Assembly: GCA_028023455.1 (NCBI GenBank)
Contig: JAQFVV010000158.1
Coordinates: forward strand, 1,302,001-1,366,000
DNA length: 64,000 nt
Reading direction: 5' to 3'
DNA from: Epiperipatus broadwayi
Lineage: Eukaryota > Onychophora > Udeonychophora > Euonychophora > Peripatidae
Part shown: one piece after another, positions 1 through 11,087 of the stretch
Numbering within the stretch: the first letter of the stretch is position 1
Layout: each line of letters opens with the position of its first letter
Notes under the pieces: model-generated
What the model saw: only the letters and a program-made list of their open reading frames with translations
Databases searched by the model: none
Told to the model about the DNA's origin: nothing
Program-made: the position numbers and the translations under genes

Positions 1-1073
1 TTTATTTAGTAAACCTTCATGGCACTATTAATTTTATATACGTAAATACAAATTTAATAAAGTATATTATCAGTTTAAATTGCCTCTTTGTTTTTCCAGT
101 TCATGATCCCAAACCAGCAAAATTAATAGGCACACCTTCTTACAGTTGGTCATGCCTAAATACAGCAAGACTGAATAAAAATTGTAATATTTTTATTTTC
201 TGTATTAAAAAAAAAAAAATTGAAAAAATTGTTGTTCTTTCACTTTAAAAAAAAAAAAAAGTAATGTCATTTTCAAACATTTACTTTTTGATTAAAGATT
301 AATTTAAAAACTCTTTTGTTTTGGAACATATTATATTGAATATATTTTTAATTCATAAAGACATTATTTTAAAAAAAGATCTATTAACAGAAATTGTGCT
401 TACCAAATTTACCTGATGACACACACATTGTGCTTACCAAATTTACCTGATGAAAGTAAGAGTGATATCAAGTTGTTTCATTGCTATTGATAAGCCCGTT
501 ATCTTGTTCTTAAAAATAGGCCTTTCTATAAATAATTAGACTTCAAAAATTTAGTTTTTAGGAAGCATTCTATTAATTTAGTTATTAAATTATTATAATT
601 TAGTTTAGCAGTTGATAGTAAATATTCCTAGAGGGCCCAATCATCATGATAATCATCTAGATATCTTTCAATCATCTACTGATCTGTTCTGGTAATTAAT
701 TTAATGAATGCACATAAAAAAATATCCATCTCAACATAAAACTATTAACTAAAGAAATAAACATGGGAATTATCATTCAAAACTTTAAACATGAATAAAC
801 TACTTGATATTTAATAAGTTCAAAATTAAAAGGATTTATTTTTCTTGAAATGTTAACAAAAATTTTGGAATTTATATATATTGAAGGACAAAAAAAAAAG
901 CATCAAGTTAAAAACAATACATGAAATAACAAATGAAGAGAATTACCAGCCAAGTAAACTTCTTTAGTATAGACTAAATGATCGTTTACTGCATGAAGCA
1001 TTTGGACCAATAAAAAAATAAGCATTATAATATTTTATTAATTGCTTTTATTTAACTTAGAATCTCTGTGTGT
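1..1073. other. AT-rich non-coding DNA, no gene seen
   Basis: Nothing here reads as a gene on either strand. The stretch is made of AT-rich sequence with A-runs near 208-260 and 890. A short phrase (attgtgcttaccaaattta) occurs twice in a row near 392 and 426, giving a local 34-bp duplication. No transposon ends were recognised. Confidence 0.6.
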
Positions 1074-1540
1074 TTGTTTCAATTAAAGGCTTTTAGTGAA
1101 GTTAGAATAAGATTTTAAAATCAAGGTTTTATATATTTAAACTCAATATAATTTGTTAAAATTTGGTACATTCTTTGAAATCATTAACAATGCAATATGA
1201 CCCTATAGTTTAAGTAAAGTGTACGAGAAAGCAGTATATTTTTGGCTTCAATTGCAAACTTGAGTAAAGTTATAATAACATTTTAAGATCAAGCTTTAAT
1301 AGATTTAAACTCAGTACAATTGGTAAAAATTTGGGAGAAAGCACTGTTAAATCAATACGTTTCTAAAAGATTTTAGGTGACCTACTTTCCCACTGAGTGG
1401 AAAATATTTTGAATATTTTAATATAAAATTTTAAAACTCAGTCTTAGAATTTCAATATGTTTTAAATAATATATGTGTTGATTTTTTGTTTCAATTGAAA
1501 GCTTAAGTTACAATAACATTAGTTTACAATATAGGTTTAA
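1074..1540. repeat. Diverged tandem repeat, about 170-bp period
   Basis: The segment at about 1074-1165 (starting gtttcaattaaaggctt) is repeated with changes at about 1244-1333 (starting gcttcaattgcaaactt); both continue through a shared 'atttaaactca..ataat/caat' block to 'aaaatttgg'. A third, weaker start occurs near 1487. The copies are non-coding and clearly diverged, so this is an old array. Confidence 0.6.
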
Positions 1541-1614
1541 GCATTTTTTATCCAAAATGAAAATAAAAAAAATTCAAATAAGAGAAAGAATGAATTTATA
1601 TCTTAAACTACTTA

Positions 1615-1694
1615 ATGATTTATTATATATATATATAATAATGTACACACATTAAATCTGATATATACATAAAAGGTATACATATTAACTCATT
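1615..1694. repeat. Left part of a dispersed repeat split by the hammerhead element
   Basis: This AT-rich block ('taatgatttatta ... gatatatacataaaaggta') has a relative at about 7341-7450. In that relative the sequence runs on uninterrupted into 'gaagaaatatc', which here is found only at 2930-2940, after the hammerhead element. The block is therefore the left flank of an insertion, and its last 11 bases are the target duplication. Confidence 0.6.
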
Positions 1695-1808
1695 ATTAAA
1701 ACAGGCAAAACTCACTATATATATTGGCACACACAGCAAGCTAGAGTAATCAATGGATGCCAGAAGGCTTGTGCATAAAATCCCCATCTAGTGCCTACTC
1801 ATCCAATA

Positions 1809-1850
1809 TCCCCAACTAGTTTCTGGCTTATGGCCTTCGTCAGTGAGAAG
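1809..1850 (-). ncRNA. Hammerhead-like ribozyme motif, minus strand, probably damaged
   Basis: Read on the minus strand, this shows the core CTGACGA (1837-1843), the GGC/GCC stem II, and GAAAC (1819-1823), followed by ACTAGT. Compared with the plus-strand copy at 2708-2749, one base is missing where the cleavage-site C should be (ACTAGT then TGGGGA), so cleavage is doubtful. N at core position 7 is allowed in hammerheads, so CTGACGA itself is acceptable. Confidence 0.55.
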
Positions 1851-2262
1851 CCTTGGATCTGAGAGCACTGCATCTAGATCTTAGGATCTAATGCAACCCT
1901 CCAGCAACCACCTTTTATCTCCATTTAACTACAAAACTATGAGTCTTAAACTGAAAACACCTTAACGTTTTCAATCCAAGCCCATTAGCTTATATAGTCG
2001 TATGGGTCTGAACCCAGTTCAGTACCCATACATTTTGGTGTCCTTGGTTCTTTAATAACCATAGCCACCACTATCCTATTAGGCAGGATTGGTTTTAAGC
2101 CAATAAACATCACATGATCACCTTCTCTTATGCTTGTGTATAACTGTTGCTAAAAACAGGCAAAACTCACTATATATAGTCACACACAGCGAGCTAGAGT
2201 AATCAATGGATGCCAGAAGGCTTGTGCATAAGATCTAGATGCAGTGCTCTCAGATCCAAGGC

Positions 2263-2304
2263 TCCTTACTGACAAAGGCCATAAGCCAGAAACTAGTCTG
2301 GGGA
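2263..2304 (+). ncRNA. Hammerhead-like ribozyme motif with core mutation
   Basis: Same arrangement as at 2708-2749: helix I strands tccTTA/TGGGGA, stem II GGC-CATAA-GCC, GAAAC and the GTC cleavage triplet ending at 2298. The core reads CTGACAA (2269-2275), with A in place of the conserved G8, which should abolish activity. The distance to the next predicted cleavage site (2743) is 445 nt. Confidence 0.55.
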
Positions 2305-2707
2305 TATTGATGAGCAGACACTAGATGGGGATTTTATGCACAAGCATTCTGGCATCCATTGATTACTCTAGCTTGCTGTGTGTGGCAATATATATAGTGA
2401 GTTTTTGCCTGTTTTAACAAGTTATACACAAGCATAAAAGGTGGTCATGTGATGTTTATTGGCTTAAACCCAATCCTGCCTAATAGGATAGTGGTGGCTA
2501 TGGTTATTAAAGAACCAAAGACACCAAAATGTATGGGTACTGAACTGTGTTCAGACCCATATGACTATATAAGCTAATGGCTTGGATTGAAAACATTGTG
2601 TTTTCAGTTAAGACTCATAGTTTTGTAGCTAAATGGAGATAAAAGGTGGTTGTTGGAGGGTTGCATTAGATCCTAAGATCTAGATGCAGTGCTCTCAGAT
2701 CCAAGGC

Positions 2708-2749
2708 TCCTCACTGATGAAGGCCATAAGCCAGAAACTAGTCTGGGGA
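2708..2749 (+). ncRNA. Type I hammerhead ribozyme, near-intact core
   Basis: All conserved core segments are present in order. Helix I is 2708-2713 (TCCTCA) paired with 2744-2749 (TGGGGA), six pairs with one G-U. The core CTGATGA is 2714-2720. Stem II is GGC (2722-2724) with GCC (2730-2732) around a CATAA loop. GAAAC is 2734-2738, and cleavage is predicted after the GTC ending at 2743. Helix III is only the palindromic ACTAGT (2737-2742), the short form that in Penelope-like elements is thought to act as a dimer. One weakness is the A-A opposition at 2721/2733 where G-C is usual. Activity is not shown by sequence alone. Confidence 0.65.
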
Positions 2750-2929
2750 TATTGGATGAGTAGGCACTAGATGGGGATTTTATGCACAAGCCTTCTGGCA
2801 TCCATTCATTACTCTAGCTTGCTGTGTGTGGCAATATATATATATAGTGAGTTTTGCCTGTTTTAACAACATTTATACACAAGCATAAGAGGAGGTGGAC
2901 ATGTGATGTTTATTGGCTATTAACTTGTT

Positions 2930-4771
2930 GCAGAAATATCAAGGTATATATATTGTACCAGCACATTATAGTAATTTGAACCTTGTAAATTTTATCTCAC
3001 TAAAATGAATGAGCATTTTCCTTTATTAAAGAAAGAGAATTTGCTTATAAATGTTTGAGCTATATAATTAAAATAGATATAAAGTCCTGGGTGGTTATAT
3101 TACTATTGTTATAAAAATAAAAGTTATTCAGATTTATTAAATTTTGCAATGAAAAAAAAAAAAAAAAAAGAAAGAGTAACATTTTTTTTAAGTTAGAATA
3201 TTTTTAGTTTTACATTAATTAAATCTCTCTTCTTAATTTGTGAATTAGCAAGTAGATCTAATTAATTTCAGACATTTAAGATTAACTTGTTTATATTATA
3301 TATATATATTGAACAAAGGATAATATCAAGAAAAACAAAAGTTTAAAAAATTTTAATTTTATATATTGTCTGGATCTGATCCCATCGTAGATGGAGTGGA
3401 TATAAATAGGGTCAATTTATTTTATTTGGACTCTTTTCTCCTGTTGCTGGATCAAATTGTGTACCAGGCTATAAGAATACATAAGAAAATAATTTTCTGC
3501 AGCAAGTAATTTTTTAATTGCTGGTAATAATCTCTAGTAAAGGAAAAGCTAATTTTCAAATACCAGAAATAAAAAATTTTAACTTTGTTAAAAGTAATTT
3601 TTACCATAAAAGGGGTGCCGATTGCTGCAGTCCTGCTCAGAAAATGTAAGCCTGCAATGTAAAAAACATTATAGACATTAGCCTACAATAGATTGTAAAA
3701 TAATCTGCTAAAGGGAAATGGAAAAGAGAATTTAATATGACCATTATGACCCTCACATTCTATGCCATCCATTATGATCAGATCTACAGACAAATGCCTT
3801 ATTATCTATGCACAAAAGTTAAAGTTGGAAGAATATAAATCAATACCAGAATCCAGGAAATGGAAAGCCCTTTTATAAAAACATTTAACAGAACTAGGAA
3901 ACTATGGAGCCAATTTGTGAATCCTGTATAAGGATAGCACATTGAATACCAGATTATGACATTTGAAAAAGGACAAAAATTGTATGTGTGCACATAAAAA
4001 TTAGAACAAATAGATATTAAGAATATGTTAGTTCTAAATTATTTTGGTTAACTGAGCTCAATATATAAAGGTGAAATTATTATTTTTTTTTTTATTTTCT
4101 ATCCTCCAGTTAAGTAATTTCTGATGTATATTTTTACTTCTCATGCACAGGCATTAGAATAATATTTTAATGTGTTTTTTCTTTAATTTTTTTATAGCTT
4201 CATGTTTATATTGGGAGTATTATTTTATATATTTTAAATGTTAGATGGTGGATACACAAACAGAATTAAAAATTATTGAAGAATTTGAAAAAAGGAAATA
4301 TATGTAAAATTTATCCATTATCTAATTGAAGAAAAAAATGCATTTGCACTTAAATTTTTTTATTTTTGATTCTATTAAATTATTAGTTTTTATTAAAATT
4401 TACTATTCGGTGTGTGTTTTTTCTTCTTTATTCTCAGCGGCATTCTAAAATAGATAATTATATAGTAATCTGAGAAATAAACATAGGGTGTCTGTGATTT
4501 CTAAACCTAGTTATAATAAATATAAATTAACTATACGAGAGCTAGCATTATGGGTGATAATAGATCTAACAAAACAAAAAAAATGGAGATTTATTGCTTG
4601 ATGATGAATATCCATAGTGTTTAGTATGGCTGGTGATCATTAATATACAAATTCTTCATCATTATGTTACTCATAGACTAAACACGAAAAATTATATTAA
4701 GAAATTTAATTAATCTGCCAATCAAAAATAAATTTCTAGTCAGTTACATGTACCTGTTCCAGGAATGATTA
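2930..4771. other. AT-rich non-coding DNA, no gene seen
   Basis: The first 30 bases complete the dispersed repeat interrupted at 1694. The rest holds homopolymer runs (an A-run near 3152-3169 and a T-run near 4082) and no convincing ORF; the 63-codon minus-strand opening at 3802-3993 has no recognisable motif. A GC-richer sentence near 3361-3500 has no recognised identity. Confidence 0.55.
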
Positions 4772-4918
4772 GATTAAATTTTCTGGCATATAGGTGGTCT
4801 ATTCCATTTGGCAACCCAAGTATAGACTGAATAAATTTTCTGGACTATATCTGATCTGCTACATTTGGTTTCCCAAGTGAGGCTGATTAAATTCTCTGGT
4901 GTATAGATGGCATGTTAT
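4772..4918. repeat. Short tandem repeat, 2.6 copies of about 57 bp
   Basis: Units start at 4772, 4829 and 4885 with 'ga(t/a)taaatt(t/c)tctgg' and share '...at(c/t)tg..tc(c/t)...catttgg...cccaagt'. Divergence between units is marked, so the array is old. It is non-coding. Confidence 0.6.
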
Positions 4919-6190
4919 ACAAACTATAAGTGTCAAATTGATTTAAAGTAAAATCATTGGTATTATGACAGGCACACTTCGTATGGCAAGCATAATATGC
5001 TATTACATAGTAAAATGGCCTAAAATACATAATAAAGCCATTAAATGTGTGTGTATACCATCTATATAAATTTTATTCAAGTCAAATTATAAAATAAGTG
5101 AAAGATGTCTGTGGATATGTCATATACTCGCACACGCAAGAAAAGCCAATAGTTAAGGCTTATAATGTGAAGTATTAGCATATTAGCTATATACTTATAA
5201 TTTATTATTATTTTATGTTCATTTTTTTTTTTTTTATAAATGCAAAGATGTGTATGCGTAATTTATATGTATAATTTTTTTTGTTTGTTAAAAGCTTGTG
5301 AAAAGAAAGGGAAATGGTAATATTTAAAATTCTAACATATAAGTAATTTTAAATCAAAAGTTGTACTAGATATTTTTCTTTCCAAACTCATTGTTCTAAA
5401 TTTAAGAAAAGCCTAAAGGCAAGTACATTTTAATAGATAAGTAATTTTGTTTCTTTCTTTTTTTTTTTTAATTATCAAATATTTCAACTCAACAAAAGAG
5501 TTCATTAAAATTTATGTTAATGCGGGTGGGGAAAAAGATCTAATTTAATTGAAAAAATATTTTAAATGGAATCTGATTATCGGAAAATAACTTATATAAT
5601 CAAACTTTTTCTTTTTGTGTGTGTGTATGTTGAATCAGAGTAGATAATCAATTGAATTAAAAATAAATAAATTCTTGAGATTAATTAGTGGATTTCATAG
5701 AAATGCTTCGTGCATTGTATGAATCCACTAACAAAAGTCAAAATTAGGTGATTAAATGTGCTTCAGAGGGGTAGCTATTCACCAGTTTAGTGGAATTAAA
5801 TTGGGCACAGGCATTCAATCGGGCACAAGCAGTCACTAAGTCAATTACTGACTCATTCATGCTAATTTTTTGGATTTCTCTGAACATGCTTGTTTGAACT
5901 TAGAAAATTCCCAGTTCTAATTATTTTTCTTAAATCATGCCGATGTAAACTTCAAGATGGTTTCCAATTAAACAATTTGTATTAGTGCGGTAGAGAACTG
6001 TGTTTGCAGAAGGTGTTGGTATTTGAAAACCCAAAGTAAAAGAATCGTTACCAGTGCTGTAGAAAACAAAATAATCGTTAACCAAAAAAGAAATTTATAA
6101 ATAAATCTCAAGCACAAATGTCCTCGCGTCAGTGAAATGATCATGAGGTAGGAACCCCCAGTCAGCGCGCCCGCCGAGCTCCGCTCCTGC
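4919..6190. other. AT-rich non-coding DNA, with a GC-rich patch at its end
   Basis: No gene is supported. The 92-codon minus-strand opening at 5968-6246 has a hydrophobic stretch but no recognised family and overlaps a tandem repeat, so I treat it as chance. Bases 6150-6180 are unusually GC-rich for the window (cagtcagcgcgcccgccgag). Confidence 0.5.
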
Positions 6191-6366
6191 CATGAGCAAG
6201 GTTTCCTGAATCCAGCCATCAAATGATCGTGAGAGTCGTGGAACACTGCCAGAAAGGTCTCCTGAATCCAGTCATAAAACGATCGTGAGAACTATTGAAC
6301 AATACCAGAAATTTCTCTTAAATCCAGCCACCAAATGATAATGAAAGCAGCCGAATGATGCCGTAT
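6191..6366. repeat. Tandem repeat, three units of about 60 bp
   Basis: Three units share the order 'g(g/a)t(t/c)tcctgaatccagccatcaaa(t)gatcgtgaga', a short variable part, and 'aacactgccagaaa'. They begin near 6199, 6256 and 6317. The third unit is the most diverged (tctcttaaatccagccacc). No coding content was recognised. Confidence 0.6.
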
Positions 6367-7340
6367 TAAAGAGAAGTCCCTGCCGTCCTGGATGAACAGA
6401 TAAATAGCCTACTCAGAGCCCAGAGAAGTAAAAAAAAAAAAGACTACATGATACACTCTATTTTATTAATTACATATATATTATTGTGTGTTACATATCC
6501 TTCATTTATATCTCTTTGCATAAAATATCGCACTTATTTAATGTAATAATTAGTATTTGTAAAACGTATTCATGTGCGAGTTTATGAATTTCAGACCACT
6601 TTCTCACTAATTGATTATTTTCTTTTTTATGCTTTAATATTATATTTCTTAAACAAAATAATTATAATACTCTCATATACACTTTTTTATATTATTTATT
6701 ATGCATTGGGGTTTATTGTTATTATCTTGGGAATTGGTGAAGGGATTCAATAAACATTTATTTAACATTTATAAAACTACCTTACTGCTGTGAGAATTTA
6801 TTTGTATTTCTTTCTCTAACATAATAAGACACTTAGATAATTGTGCAAGTTTTAGTTTCCCATTTCTTTACCTGAGATAAAGAGAACTATAAGCTGGCAT
6901 ATGGGATACTTCCTTATCGGGATTTAAATCTTTGGTCATTGGGTATTTATTTCTATTAGATTTCGTTTGATTCATTTTATTTCATGTTATTATTGGTCTT
7001 ACATATCCTTTCAGGAGGGGGAATTAATCTTTTTCTTTCTGGGAGTGGCGCGAAGGATTGAAATTAAAGAAATCTTTCAAAGCTATGTAAGAGTCAATAC
7101 TTTATAAACGTATCGATGCCTGTATCAAACCGATCATAAAAAAGATTTGAAATTACTTCCTATCCTGGAGTGCCACCATATTTTTTTCATGTTCAATATG
7201 TGCACATGCTCACCTTATCAGGGTAGGGATGAACCGGTATAGTATATAATAAAGTTTGTTTTATATACTTTTGGTATTTTTATAAAATGAAAAAATGTTA
7301 AATATTTTTCACCAGAAAGGCTGGTTTCATATTTTACGTT
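6367..7340. other. AT-rich non-coding DNA, no gene seen
   Basis: I see no ORF, RNA gene or transposon end here. A short GC-richer sentence near 7015-7060 (gggagtggcgcgaaggattg) is unexplained. Confidence 0.5.
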
Positions 7341-7450
7341 ACCTAATGATTTATTACACATATATATTGACACAAATTAAATACGATATATACATAAAAG
7401 GTAAACATTTTAACTTATTGAAGAAATATCTAGTGATATATATATATATA
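7341..7450. repeat. Uninterrupted copy of the repeat that hosts the 1.7-kb hammerhead element
   Basis: The run 'taatgatttattacac...gatatatacataaaaggtaaacattttaacttattgaagaaatatc..gtgatatatat' matches 1615-1694 joined directly to 2919-2960. It contains one 'ttaacttatt' where the 1.7-kb locus has two copies flanking the insertion, so it serves as a paralogous empty site. Confidence 0.55.
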
Positions 7451-8907
7451 ACAGCCACATAGAGATAAGGAGAAATATAATTTATTTTAACTTATAACTT
7501 TTATTTATAAATCATACTATTGAGCAGACCGAGTAATACTTATATAAATCTATATAGATCATGGCCACCTTTCCAGACCATTAAACCTGCTCTTAATTTA
7601 CAAAAGGAAATCCCTCCATGAATATAATTTATACTAGGTTAAACAAACCAGGGCAACATTCTGAATATCGAGAAACCCACAAGATGAGTTTGAACACCAT
7701 TCTGCATTACTAAAGCTATGCCACAAAATAGCTCAGTTGAATAAAAGCAATCTGATCTCATTGGCTATCATAATTTTGACTCCTTTATAACATATTTTAC
7801 AAACAATTTATTCTCCTTGTAGTAAATAGTTTGCTAAATTTAAATGGTGAGAATCTATGAGAAAAGAGAATGGAGGCTAGATTAACAATAACAAAAATGT
7901 TTATGACATAATAATACTCATTAGATGATTAAGCTTAATAAAACATATATGAATTCTAGTAAACATTACTATTACAATAATGCTTAATAAATATTACATT
8001 TACTGAAACTTTAGATATAAAAAAATAAATAAAACATACATTCGGGTAAGTAATTATAAATCTTACTGCATTTTAGGTGATTACCTATAAGAAATAACTC
8101 TAAAGTCTTTGATTAAGAATCAAAATCCTTTTTGATAAGCTTAACATTTATCAGACTTTTTTTGGTTTCTTCATTATTTTGTATTGTGGGGTCCATTCTG
8201 GTAAATTTCCCCTTTATTCTTAAAGACATTAAGATTTTACTTCTTCAGATGGCTTTATATTATAGAGGTAAATTCAGGCCACATTTCTTTGCCTATCTAA
8301 AAGTGCACATACACCTTGAGAGAAGGCTTCCATATATCTATTTGTACAGACAATATATAATATAGGGCAAACACAACTCAGAGAAAATAGCAGTTTAACT
8401 AATCACATTTCAAGCTTTGATGGAAGCTTTCTGGATAATTCTAGGAGATAAATGAACACACATCCAAGAATTCAGCAGTATATCATCAGTAAAACTATAT
8501 AATTGATTTTTATTTATAGTTTGGCTGCTGAGTCAATATCTTGAAGTTTGACACAGATTATAAGCCTGGGTCATGAAAGAGTGAGCAAAATTAATAATAA
8601 AATTTACTAACCTTTTATACTTAAATCAACCATTATCTTGCTTTAAGTTTTCATTAATTATGCATAAACTAACTCAATCTGATTAAGGACATATCTATAA
8701 ACAACTTAATCTAATTAGTTTCATTAGATAACAATTTTGTACAAATACTTTTTTATAATTATGACATCCCACATCAAATGAAACAAAACTTAAATCTTTT
8801 TTAAAATTCTATTTTAAATTCAGAACTTTGAGAAAACATAACTATTGTTTTTTTTAAAAAAAATATATATTTGCTTGTTTTTCCTATCTCTTTACAAATA
8901 AAACTTT
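7451..8907. other. AT-rich non-coding DNA, no gene seen
   Basis: The 77-codon plus-strand opening at 8132-8365 is hydrophobic and of biased composition, without a recognisable domain. No repeat structure stood out in this stretch. Confidence 0.5.
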
Positions 8908-9106
8908 GGTAATTATAACATAATCGGGCTTGACCACTTGATGGTGTTGTTGGCAGTCAAAAACAATACAATGTTCGGGGCCGCGTTATATTTTTAAATC
9001 GAATCTCTGTTTTTTTTTTTTTGGTTATTAATTTATTGATTGCTATAACTTTTTTTCATGCCTTTTTATTAAAAAAGTTGTTTAATTTTAATTTTGTATT
9101 TAGTAA

Positions 9107-9400
9107 ACGACAACCTTTTTTTTTTATTTTTAAATCGTTGTTTTTGGACAAAGCTGCTGCTGCTACTCTGCGATGTCTATTTAGCGATGTCTTTCGCTTA
9201 ATTATTGGTAAATGACAACCTTTTTTTTATTTTTAAATCGGTTTTTGGACAAAGCTGCTACTCTGCGATGTCTATTTAGCAATGTCTTTCGCTTAATTAT
9301 TGGTAAACGACAACCTTTTTTTTATTTTTAATTCGCTGTTTTTGGACAAAGCTGCTACTCTGCGATGTATATTTAGCGATGTCTTTTGCTTAATTTTTGC
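9107..9400. repeat. Tandem repeat inside the TIR element, three units of 95-105 bp
   Basis: Each unit begins with 'acgacaacctttttt' or a near variant and continues 'atttttaaatcg..ttttggacaaagctgct..actctgcgatgtctatttagc(g/a)atgtctttcgcttaattattggtaaa'. 'caacc' falls at 9111, 9216 and 9311. The first unit is longer because of extra GCT triplets. The units are highly similar, so they expanded more recently than most arrays here. Confidence 0.8.
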
Positions 9401-9423
9401 TTTCTACATAACAAAACCAATGT

Positions 9424-9440
9424 GTAGGGTTAGGGTTAGT
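9424..9440. repeat. Short telomere-like motif
   Basis: The sequence gtagggttagggttag contains two complete TTAGGG-type units and a third decaying one (tttaggattag). It is far too short to call a telomeric insertion. Confidence 0.3.
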
Positions 9441-10149
9441 TTTAGGATTAGTGTTCTGTTGTTTGTAATGCTAAAATAAGATATCAAAATCGTAACCGTA
9501 GTCGGACAAAAGAAAGAAACTCAAACTTTTTTAAACAACAACAAACACATATAAATGTCTTATTTACTTATTAAACATGTTTATAATATATGCTTTCTAT
9601 GAAATTTATAAAAAAATCGTGTATATTTTTATTGGACAGCAGAAATACTCAGCCTCTGTTGTCGGCAACTGCGGAAAAAGTTGATCGCCATCCATTTTAT
9701 CAACTACGTGGTATTTCACATGAAAACGAGATTTCGCACGCGATATCGGCCGAATTCTTTTTTACCTACCCTCGGCAAGCTTTTACACCTTACACATTCT
9801 CTAAACAAGGGTGTGGCCATTTAGAAAATTACTATAAATTTATGTTTATTAAATAAATTATAAATACAAATATTGTGTAACATATATTGTAAAAATTTGA
9901 CTAATCCAACTAAACACACATATATATCAAACTGTAAACGAAAGATAAGTGTGTGGATTCACAATAACTGTCGCGAAGCAGAAATAGGCCGTATTTCTGC
10001 TTTACGCATTATAAACGGCCTTCTAATGGCTAAGACAAACATAGATGTTTTCTATAGCCGTAAGTCAGGCCTTGTAAACGGCATTTGTTAGGTGTTTTGG
10101 CGAGCCAGAACGCCATCAAGTGGCTAAGCCCGATTACGTTATAAGTACC

Positions 10150-11087
10150 TTAATTTTTTCTAAAAAGAAAAAAATATGTAATTTTATTTATCTTTTCAAA
10201 AAGCAAAAATATAAAAGACAATTTTTCCCCTTTTTTGCAGCTTAACTTGTCGAACTTAAAACCATCTTAAATAAACGTAATACTTTTATTATTTTTTTTG
10301 TTTGTTCTTTAAAACTATTCTTTTAAAGTTGTTATCTATATTTAGTCACTGTCTTTAATTCCTACATGTGGCTAGCCTTTGGCAGTAGGTACAATATAAA
10401 ATATTAATATCAAGTTGATTTAAAATATAATATAGTTTAACATTTTTATTTACTATGCCAAAACTAAAAGTTGAAAATAGAAATATTTCTTTTTTTTTTT
10501 TTTTTTACAATAAAGACTTTTACCATGCACTAAAAATCAAAAAAATAATTTTCTCCAAAAACAATTGTTTTTTGTTTTTTTTTTTTATGATTTAACTTGA
10601 AATAAAAACCTGGGGAATCCAGAAATTAATTAAGTCAATCCCTTAAAAAAATTTATTTATTTATTTTTTAAACTATGTTTAATTTCATTATATTTAATAA
10701 TTTTAAATCAAATATATTTCAAATTCATAGAGTATTCAGATATATATTAAGCCATGATTAATTTTTCCAAATATGCAACTGTTGAAATCAATTAACTATA
10801 TCCATAAAATAATGTATGTATTGGGGATAACCAAACTTTTAGACTTTGACAGTGACTTTTTTTGGCAAAAGTTTATCTGAGGGTGACTACATTTTTTTCA
10901 GTACTTGGAACCGCAAACCAGAAAAATTTTGCACAATCTATCGGCCATTTTTGGTTGCATTTTCGATTTTATGCTTATTTTATTGTAAATTTGTAGCTTT
11001 ATCAATATTTAAATTTTAATTCCAAAAAAATCCGCTATTGGCAGTATTTTTCGCAAAAAAATCGATTTCTGCTTGTGGTCTATTGTA
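10150..11087. other. AT-rich non-coding DNA, no gene seen
   Basis: No ORF or transposon end was recognised. A slightly richer sentence at about 10850-11080, including 'cttggaaccgcaaacc' and 'tctatcggccatttttggttgc', is unidentified and directly precedes the Tigger-like element. Confidence 0.5.

Larger units (their letters stand above)
1695..2918. mobile_element. Retrozyme-like/Penelope-like non-coding element: head-to-head inverted, tandem 445-bp units with hammerhead motifs
   Basis: The element has no ORF. It consists of units on the minus strand (a full unit at about 1695-2153 and a partial one at 2154-2230) joined head to head at about 2230 to units on the plus strand (about 2231-2416, 2417-2868, and the start of a third at 2869-2918). 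Units end in a 'gtgagttttgcctgttttaac' phrase and carry a hammerhead-like motif in their middle. The two plus-strand motifs lie 445 bp apart. It is bounded by near-identical 11-bp direct repeats, attaactcatt (1684-1694) and attaacttgtt (2919-2929). Tandem hammerhead-bearing units are known from Penelope-like element terminal repeats and from animal retrozymes; assignment here to that group is inference. A second copy lies at 41229-41662. Confidence 0.65.
8908..10149. mobile_element. Unclassified 1.24-kb DNA transposon with terminal inverted repeats (copy 1)
   Basis: The ends are inverted copies: left 8913-8948 (ttataacataatcgggct... ending atggtgtt) and right 10109-10144 match at about 32 of 36 positions, and weaker matching extends a few bases outward. 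The same inner terminal phrase, 'cttgatggtgttgtt', followed by a GC-rich 'tgttc(g/c)ggggccg' block, occurs at the left end of a second element of almost the same length at 45156-46398. No transposase was recognised inside, so it is probably non-autonomous. No clear target-site duplication was found. ORFs at 9021-9215, 9590-9856 and 9873-10091 lie inside but resemble nothing I know. Confidence 0.6.

Noticed and set aside
5968-6246. 92-codon minus-strand ORF with a hydrophobic segment
   Set aside because: It crosses a GC-rich patch and a tandem repeat, has no recognisable family, and its composition fits chance in AT-rich DNA.
9424-9440. Interstitial telomeric repeat
   Set aside because: Only two full TTAGGG units; this occurs by chance and is reported only as a weak feature.
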